Part shown: positions 23,874 to 28,920 of the stretch, one piece after another
Position numbering within the stretch: position 1 is the first letter of the stretch
How the letters are laid out: each line of letters opens with the position of its first letter
Position numbers and translations under genes: made by a program
Source of the DNA: an uncultured Bacilli bacterium
Lineage (GTDB): Bacteria; Bacillota_I; Bacilli_A; RF39; UBA660
Length of the DNA stretch: 28,920 nt
Assembly: GCA_947626215.1 (NCBI GenBank)
Contig: CANQRJ010000004.1
Coordinates: forward strand, 1 to 28,920
Reading direction: 5' to 3'
Notes under the pieces: model-generated
Databases searched by the model: none
What the model saw: the letters and a program-made list of their open reading frames with translations, nothing else
Told to the model about the DNA's origin: nothing

Positions 23874-25928
23874 CTATTCTTGATATTTTTTTATTAACTC
23901 TTCAAAAATTGTTGGAAATTTTGCTTTATACCAAGCAAATTTATAAGCAATTAAAGTATAAGAAATAATGTGTGCTTTTAAAGGTACATAGTGCTCATTT
24001 TCAAAATCAGAAAATTGTTCTCGATAGACTTTTAAATCTTTTATTAATTCTTTATTTTCTGATAATTTTTTTATTTTATCTGTTATACCATTATTATGTA
24101 AAAGACCTATTATTTTTACTAAATCATCAAAATTATGAGGTTTTATTATATTTATGATAGGTATCGCATATTCATCATTCAATTCAAATAAATCTTCTGT
24201 ATCTCCTTTATTGATTAAATTAAAAACGTCTTTTTCATTTAATGGTATATTTGCTAATTTAACTTTGGTTAGATCTTCTAACTCTTTTATAAGTGTCGGT
24301 AATCTATGTCCTAATATATCGAACTTTATGATATTTAAATCCAAATCATGATAATCAAAATGTGTGCTTAAATAATGATAATAATTGTTATTGTTATTTG
24401 GATAGTTGCATGGAGTAAAATCATAGATTTCTTTATCTTTAGGTATTAAGAAAACACCACCAGGATGTTGACCCGTATATTTTAGCTTTCCTTCTAATTT
24501 TTTAGCTAATCTCAATTTGTCTTGAGGACTGATATCTAATTCTTTTTGAATTATTTTTTCTTCGGCATTGATAGTTTTTATTAAAGCAACAACTCCCGCT
24601 TTCACTGTGTAATCTTTTCCCCAAAAATCACTTAATTCATTCATTAAATCTTTTTGAATACCATGAGCAAAATTAATATCAATATCAGGAATTTTATCAA
24701 CGTTTGAACCTAAAAAGTTTTCATAAGGAATATTAAATCCATCTTTTTTGAGCTTAATTTGACAATTTGGGCAATTTTTATCAGGCATATCTATTCCATA
24801 ATTATAAGTGAATGAATCATTAAAATAAAACTTTTTACACTTCGAGCAATAATAATGAGGAGGTAGAGGATTTATACTTGTAATATCTAATAAATACGCG
24901 ACAAAAGAAGATGCTACCCCTCCACGAACAAAGAAAGGATATCCCATGTCATAAGATTTCTCTATCATTTTTTTAGCTATTAAAAATATCGATTCTGTTT
25001 TCATATTTAGGATTCCATATTTATTATTTTTGTCTTTCCCATACAATTCTTCGTTGATTCTATTTGTAATGATGCTTGGAATCTCTTTATCACATAATTC
25101 ATTTAATTTTTGATTTATGATATTTTCTATTTTATTTTTGCTATCTTTTATTTGAGGAACAAAACACTTACTTTTAAGTATTTCTATATCGTTTATTAAA
25201 CTTGCAAGCTTATTTGGATTTGTAACCACTAACTCATAAGCTAAATCTTCATCTAAAAAGAAAAAATCGTTTAACATCTCTTTCGTTGTTTTTAAGTGGC
25301 TTGCAAATTTATTTTCTTTAAAAAGTAGTTTATAATCTTCTTGTTCTTCTTTTTTTAAATAGCAAACAGGATTAGACGCAATAACAATTTTATGAATATC
25401 TTTTGCAATATTTATAATTCTTTTTAAATAGTTCTTATCTAAAGCGGCACTTACTTCAATAAAATCCCACCATATGAAATCATCTTTTATTTCATCATCT
25501 TCTAGATCATTATATATTTCTTCCAAATAAGTGACATCTAAACCATAGAATAAACCATCACTTAAAAGAGCTAATTCATCTTTTGTAATTACTTCTTTTC
25601 CATATTGATCTAAATTTGTTGTTTTCATTTTCGTGATTATTTTATATAAATTTTTTAATCCTTCTTGAGTCCTTACTAATATGGTAATAGGAAGAATGGT
25701 TTCACACACAAGCATGTTTACAACTGCTCCATAAATCACTTTAAAATCCGTAATAGAGTTTGTTTTTAAATATTTCTCTATCTTAGGAAACTGATAAACA
25801 TTATTAAAATCGGTAATTGCTAGTGTATTTAGTCCTATTTTTTTCGCTTCCTTTATTAATTCTTTAAAATCAATGATACTATCTTTCGTCATTTTGGTAA
25901 ACACTTTAAATTCTACTCTTTCTATCAT
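23874..25928 (-). CDS. Half-length PolC-like DNA polymerase with inactive PHP domain, operon gene 3
   Basis: The 684-residue protein matches Gram-positive PolC, but lacks the N-terminal OB region, the exonuclease and everything after the KAH helix (PolC is about 1440 residues). Residues 1-70 are a PHP-type fold in which metal ligands are gone (FKVFTKM for HxHT, ITDFNN for TDH). The polymerase core keeps VRGGVASSF, the zinc-ribbon cysteines (C361, C364, C386, C389), PDIDINF (D415, D417), TGQHPGG, FDILGH (D537) and the KAHIISY end. So the three palm aspartates and the primer-template contacts look present, while the PolC GHDDPT reads GHRLPT. The start is the second ATG, with AGGAG nine bases upstream. 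It lies 12 bases after gene 2. The frame is fully open, so this is not a pseudogene. Confidence 0.85.
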   Translation of the reverse strand: MIERVEFKVFTKMTKDSIIDFKELIKEAKKIGLNTLAITDFNNVYQFPKIEKYLKTNSITDFKVIYGAVVNMLVCETILPITILVRTQEGLKNLYKIITKMKTTNLDQYGKEVITKDELALLSDGLFYGLDVTYLEEIYNDLEDDEIKDDFIWWDFIEVSAALDKNYLKRIINIAKDIHKIVIASNPVCYLKKEEQEDYKLLFKENKFASHLKTTKEMLNDFFFLDEDLAYELVVTNPNKLASLINDIEILKSKCFVPQIKDSKNKIENIINQKLNELCDKEIPSIITNRINEELYGKDKNNKYGILNMKTESIFLIAKKMIEKSYDMGYPFFVRGGVASSFVAYLLDITSINPLPPHYYCSKCKKFYFNDSFTYNYGIDMPDKNCPNCQIKLKKDGFNIPYENFLGSNVDKIPDIDINFAHGIQKDLMNELSDFWGKDYTVKAGVVALIKTINAEEKIIQKELDISPQDKLRLAKKLEGKLKYTGQHPGGVFLIPKDKEIYDFTPCNYPNNNNNYYHYLSTHFDYHDLDLNIIKFDILGHRLPTLIKELEDLTKVKLANIPLNEKDVFNLINKGDTEDLFELNDEYAIPIINIIKPHNFDDLVKIIGLLHNNGITDKIKKLSENKELIKDLKVYREQFSDFENEHYVPLKAHIISYTLIAYKFAWYKAKFPTIFEELIKKYQE

Positions 25929-25940
25929 AACCATTCACTC

Positions 25941-26546
25941 CTAACTAATATCTATAATATTGTAATTTTTATCATCAAATACAAATTTTAATGGTTCTTC
26001 TACTTTAGCTATTTTCCAATCTAAAAATTTATTTTTTAATCTACTATCTTTTGCAAATAAAATTATACAAGTATTATATTTTTTGCTATACTCTTCGATC
26101 TTTTTCTTTATGGTTTTTATGTCTTTCTTAGATTCTTTCAAAAACTTATCAAAATCATCTATTATTATGACATCGTATGGTTCATTTATTGTTTTATCAA
26201 ATACATAATCTAACCAATCATCCTTAAAAATTTTTTGACTACTTATTACAATGTGAGAATTACGAATTTTTTCTAAAGCTAATAAAAATTCATGATGATT
26301 TATTTTTTCTTTTTTGAATGTGTTTGTTTTCGCTCCAACAGGAAACATATAGCTTTCGACAAGTTTAAAATCTATTTTAGAAATCAAAGAGATGAAACGA
26401 TTCACATAATAAGAGGAAGGAAATAAAAAAGATTGCATATAAACTTTTTTTCTTTCCCCTATTCCATATTCTTCTAAAATATTTATTAACAGAGCTATAC
26501 GATTTTTAAGGTTATTACTGAGGATAACAGAAATTGATTCATTCAT
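25941..26546 (-). CDS. Degenerate DnaB-like RecA-fold protein, copy A, operon gene 2
   Basis: This 201-residue protein is paralogous to gene 4 of the same operon and resembles a shortened DnaB C-terminal domain. The P-loop position (10-17, SNNLKNRI) has lost both the Gly and Lys of GK. The Walker B strand (125-136) still reads DVIIIDDFDKFL. YNTCIILFAKD corresponds to the next core strand. Nucleotide hydrolysis is therefore improbable. Its start overlaps the end of the upstream KOW protein by eight bases, with AAAGGAAG in that gene's last codons, so production is coupled. The two DnaB-like proteins may pair with each other or with the polymerase (inference). Confidence 0.65.
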   Translation of the reverse strand: MNESISVILSNNLKNRIALLINILEEYGIGERKKVYMQSFLFPSSYYVNRFISLISKIDFKLVESYMFPVGAKTNTFKKEKINHHEFLLALEKIRNSHIVISSQKIFKDDWLDYVFDKTINEPYDVIIIDDFDKFLKESKKDIKTIKKKIEEYSKKYNTCIILFAKDSRLKNKFLDWKIAKVEEPLKFVFDDKNYNIIDIS

Positions 26547-27303
26547 GGGTATCTTCTTCCTTTAATATTCTGTCATCCTCATTCAGTTCGATCATGGTAT
26601 CTTCTTCGAAAATATTAATCGTAGCCTCCATCTTATGATTTTCTAAATCCACATGATTTATTAGGGCAGGAATTCCTTTAAAGGGTCCCGTTAAGATTTT
26701 CACTTTATCTCCATCCTTTATCTCTTCTATCGGCGTAAATTGATCCACAGGCTCTTCCATAAAAGTTTTTTCCTTGATATAAGCATAAAGTCTCAAAGTG
26801 GGTTCGGGTTGTTCTACCTTAGAAACCTTTCGACCATAATAATACTTATTGATACAATATAAGACATAGTCATATTCTCTTGACTCATAATAATCATCAT
26901 TTCCTTCTTGCAAAATATTCACATATTCTTGAACATCTTTAGAATCACGATGTTCTCTTAATAACTTGCATTGATCAATAATATTATCTTTAGAAAGAAC
27001 AAGTTTCTCTACAAACTCATAATCATAAGTATCAGAAAGCGCATACCAAGGTAAACCTATGGAAAAATGTAATTTTTCTTCCTTCACAACATCTAACCCA
27101 TAATAATACTTCACAACACAGTATAAAATATACTTCGAATTTGCATCATCCTTACGTCCTATATTTCCTTGTATGACTCTGTCAATAAAACGTCTTACTC
27201 CTTTCATATAAGAATGATTCTGCAATTCTTTTAATTGATCAATGATATTATCTTTTGAGTCCACTATTTTTTTGACTCCCTTAGTGGCAACAAAATCTTC
27301 CAT
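26539..27303 (-). CDS. NusG-type KOW protein with duplicated N-terminal repeat, operon gene 1
   Basis: The 254-residue protein ends in a NusG/Spt5-like KOW domain (about 195-246: KDGDKVKILTGPFKG, then INIFEEDTMIELNEDD), which in NusG contacts ribosomal protein S10 or Rho. Instead of an NGN domain, it has two copies of a roughly 54-residue repeat (16-69 and 104-157), each starting SKDNIIDQ, followed by DY/KYxLYC and ending KYYYG. I know no named domain matching this repeat. The start at ATG 27303 is supported by AAGGAAGGAG; a TTG upstream is less likely. It leads the operon behind an extended -10 promoter. NusG paralogs with special targets (LoaP, RfaH) exist, but they have an NGN domain, so this would be a different use of KOW. 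Confidence 0.8.
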   Translation of the reverse strand: MEDFVATKGVKKIVDSKDNIIDQLKELQNHSYMKGVRRFIDRVIQGNIGRKDDANSKYILYCVVKYYYGLDVVKEEKLHFSIGLPWYALSDTYDYEFVEKLVLSKDNIIDQCKLLREHRDSKDVQEYVNILQEGNDDYYESREYDYVLYCINKYYYGRKVSKVEQPEPTLRLYAYIKEKTFMEEPVDQFTPIEEIKDGDKVKILTGPFKGIPALINHVDLENHKMEATINIFEEDTMIELNEDDRILKEEDTHE

Positions 27304-27341
27304 AAAATTAAAATCTCCTTCCTTTCTTTCATTGCACAATC

Positions 27342-27350
27342 ATTGTATCA
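27342..27350 (-). promoter_or_regulatory. Extended -10 promoter of the replisome-like operon
   Basis: TGATACAAT on the minus strand lies 38 bases before ATG 27303, with no good -35. It is the only promoter seen for the five genes. Confidence 0.6.
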
Positions 27351-27371
27351 TAGCTTTTTTAGGCAAATATT

Positions 27372-27398
27372 AAAAGACACTTTTTATTTGTGTCGTTT
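27372..27398 (-). terminator. Probable terminator of the 27439-28485 gene
   Basis: GACAC and GTGTC with flanking A/T pairs form an 8-of-9 stem with a 9-base loop. The T tract on the minus strand is short, while the plus side has a stronger one. Confidence 0.55.
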
Positions 27399-27438
27399 CT
27401 TTATTTTTTCGTTATTTTATTAAGTTTTGGTCATTGCA

Positions 27439-28485
27439 TTATTTGATAATATACCACTCATTTTTCACATAATCATAACCAATATTTTTATATATCTTAT
27501 TCGAATCGTTCATATAACGTTCCACTTTGCGTGAATTCATTTTAAAAGTATTTGCTAATTCATTTGTCTTAATTGTTTTTTTATTTTTTAAATAATTATT
27601 CATTTTTTTTAATAACAACAATTTCTTTTTTGAAAATTTAATATTTTTTGTATTTAAGAGATAATTAAAATAAAGTTCTTGTAAAACATCATCATCAAAA
27701 AAATTCTCATTTACAAAATATATATTTGAATACCGTAAATGAAATAAATCTTTTTTCAACTTATTTTTGGTAATAACATACACTAAATTAAATCGTTTAA
27801 AAAAATTTCGATAACGCTTATCTATTTCTATATAGTTAGATGCTTTTAAATATTTTTCATTAATAATTAATAAAAATCCTTGTTTCCTTTTTAAATCATC
27901 CATATGATTAACTTTCTTAATATAGGGAAAACGAAAATAAAAGTCTATATTTTCATCATTATAATATTCTTTCAAAATTTTTCGATCTGTTAAATCATTA
28001 TTTTTATCATCATAAATATAAACATTTCTACCAACTTTTTCTATATCTAAAGAATGGGAATAGGGTTTTATATTTACCACTTGGCAAGTTGCCTGATTTA
28101 CTTGACTTTTCAACTTGTTTTGCAAACTTAAAGCTTCTTGATAGGACACTTTTTCGCGCGTGCAAAGAATTCTTAGAATTTTAGGATCAACATATATAAA
28201 AAGAATAAGATCACTATCTATCATTTTGTGACTAAATAAAGGAACTCCTTTTTCAATTTCAATTGAATCTTCTAGTCTCTTTTTTTCGTTATCAGGAATA
28301 TATTTTGGAGCAATGTATCCATAATTTTCGATCAGTAAATCATCCAATACTTTTTCATACCATTTTCCTACATTAAGTTTTTTCATTAATGTTTGAAAAT
28401 CAATACCAATAGTTCCTAAAATTAATACTCTTTTATTCTTATTTTCATTTAATTTTTCTTTTATTATCTTATAATCTTTATCCAT
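27439..28485 (-). CDS. Uncharacterised protein with C-terminal winged helix
   Basis: The last 60 residues of this 348-residue protein (286-348) form a winged helix of the DeoR/WYL-regulator type: LLKKMNNYLK, a TNELANTFKMNSRKVERYM recognition region, then a wing ending YIIK. The first 285 residues contain a strand-rich start (KRVLILGTIGIDF) and two more alpha/beta segments (FLLIINE, LVYVITK). I see no P-loop or catalytic motif and do not recognise the family. It may be a ligand-sensing regulator of its neighbours. AAAGGA lies six bases before the ATG, and the promoter is at 28508-28516. It is transcribed in the same direction as the five-gene operon downstream, but a probable terminator and a separate promoter lie between them. 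Confidence 0.7.
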   Translation of the reverse strand: MDKDYKIIKEKLNENKNKRVLILGTIGIDFQTLMKKLNVGKWYEKVLDDLLIENYGYIAPKYIPDNEKKRLEDSIEIEKGVPLFSHKMIDSDLILFIYVDPKILRILCTREKVSYQEALSLQNKLKSQVNQATCQVVNIKPYSHSLDIEKVGRNVYIYDDKNNDLTDRKILKEYYNDENIDFYFRFPYIKKVNHMDDLKRKQGFLLIINEKYLKASNYIEIDKRYRNFFKRFNLVYVITKNKLKKDLFHLRYSNIYFVNENFFDDDVLQELYFNYLLNTKNIKFSKKKLLLLKKMNNYLKNKKTIKTNELANTFKMNSRKVERYMNDSNKIYKNIGYDYVKNEWYIIK

Positions 28486-28507
28486 ATTTTTTCCTTTATA
28501 TATATTT

Positions 28508-28516
28508 ATTATATCA
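28508..28516 (-). promoter_or_regulatory. Extended -10 promoter of the winged-helix gene
   Basis: TGATATAAT on the minus strand lies 23 bases before the ATG. The -35 region is not recognisable. Other weaker TATAAT-like runs lie upstream. Confidence 0.65.
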
Positions 28517-28590
28517 TGTTATTGTATTATAAGTTTAAATATTTACTATATCACGTTTCCTTTCTTTTTGATCATTATTATTTATAAATA

Positions 28591-28618
28591 AAAAAAGACT
28601 TAGCAAATATTTTGTTAA
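28591..28618 (-). terminator. Terminator of the RhuM gene
   Basis: TTAACAAA and TTTGCTAA form an 8-bp stem with one mismatch and a 3-base loop, followed by GTC and a long T-run on the minus strand. It begins inside the stop codon. Confidence 0.7.
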
Positions 28619-28920
28619 CTCTTTTTATTATCAATTTTTTTACTAATGTCTTTTATTGTCTCTAAATACGCTTTTTCCACAGGGCTAATTTCTTTTACTT
28701 GATACTTTCTATATTCACTTTTTGCTTTTTTTATTGCTTCATCATGACTTATAGTACCTGCACCAGTTAATGTCTTTCCTCCTATAGTGGACAAAATAGA
28801 ATCAAGTTCTTTTATATAATCTTCCATATACATTTGTTTATGTCTAATTGCTTGAATTTCAGCAAAATCAAAGTACCCTGATACTAAATTATTTAAAATT
28901 TTTAATTCTTCTTCTGTTAA
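28615..28920 (-). CDS. RhuM family protein, C-terminal part (runs off right edge)
   Basis: The frame is open to the window edge, so the internal ATG at 28833 is not the start and this is the last 101 residues of a longer protein. The visible part has the RhuM pattern: LTEEELKILNNLVSGYFDFAE, then QMYMEDYIKELDSIL, TGAGTISHDEAIKKA and SPVEKAYLE. RhuM proteins are found in pathogenicity islands, prophages and defence-rich regions, often beside Fic or restriction genes. Their molecular function is not established. A hairpin terminator begins at its stop. The 5' end lies outside the window. It supports the view that this end of the window is an accessory island. Confidence 0.8.
   Translation of the reverse strand, partial: LTEEELKILNNLVSGYFDFAEIQAIRHKQMYMEDYIKELDSILSTIGGKTLTGAGTISHDEAIKKAKSEYRKYQVKEISPVEKAYLETIKDISKKIDNKKS

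Noticed and set aside
23874..24100. Pseudogene status of the PolC-like gene
   Set aside because: No stop or frameshift occurs over 684 codons, a ribosome binding site is present, and the C-terminus ends at a domain boundary, so deliberate truncation is more likely than decay.
1..28920. tRNA, rRNA, CRISPR array, insertion sequence
   Set aside because: No cloverleaf with T-loop consensus, no rRNA signature, no regularly spaced repeats, and no transposase or terminal inverted repeats were seen on reading either strand.

Overview
The window is AT-rich DNA from a low-GC Gram-positive bacterium (Bacillota, Bacilli-like), probably an uncultured host-associated lineage near the Mollicutes/RF39-type Bacilli. 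That placement is inferred from extreme AT richness, AAGGAGG-type ribosome binding sites, a Soj/Spo0J-MscS-YyzM-YchF gene block, TilS-FtsH, YitT and a PolC relative. TGA is a stop codon here: the prfB gene (release factor 2) carries the classical in-frame TGA autoregulatory frameshift, so the genetic code is standard rather than the mycoplasma code. Almost all genes lie on the minus strand.

Layout from left to right. 1-5389: an uncharacterised coupled gene pair (a charged soluble protein and a two-helix membrane protein with a HAAS/DUF1700-like head), a divergent HdeD/DUF308 membrane protein, an anchored thioredoxin-fold protein, a pair of small spore-coat-F-like proteins, and a radical SAM protein of the spore-photoproduct-lyase-like group. 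5394-6868: an unknown membrane protein and a Bax-inhibitor-1 family protein. 6906-12297: one six-gene operon, parA-parB-mscS-yyzM-abgT-ychF, running from a promoter near 12297 to a terminator at 6906-6940. The abgT gene shows a frame break after its 13th codon. 12412-13205: a small XRE regulator and an unknown gene preceded by a palindrome over its -10. 13179-16573: tilS-ftsH. 16612-18525: a membrane-anchored surface-type protein, divergent from a regulator with two XRE domains. 18524-20500: prfB-yitT. 20535-21729: an unknown gene divergent from trmB.

21750-27350 is the most unusual part: a compact five-gene operon built from replication and RNA-metabolism parts. In transcription order it encodes a NusG-type KOW protein with two copies of a novel N-terminal repeat, a decayed DnaB-like RecA fold, a half-length PolC-like polymerase with its three palm aspartates and zinc-ribbon cysteines but no exonuclease and a dead PHP domain, a second decayed DnaB-like protein, and a metallo-beta-lactamase/beta-CASP nuclease. 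Reading frames, ribosome binding sites and couplings are intact, so it looks functional and selected, not a pseudogene cluster. I do not recognise it as a described system. Upstream lie a winged-helix protein (27439-28485) and the C-terminal part of a RhuM-family protein running off the right edge, so 21.8-28.9 kb is probably an accessory island.

Promoters are dominated by an extended -10 of the form TGnTATAAT, most often TGATATAAT, with weak -35 elements. Most transcription units end at recognisable hairpin-plus-T-run terminators. I found no rRNA, tRNA, CRISPR array, insertion sequence or parS site.
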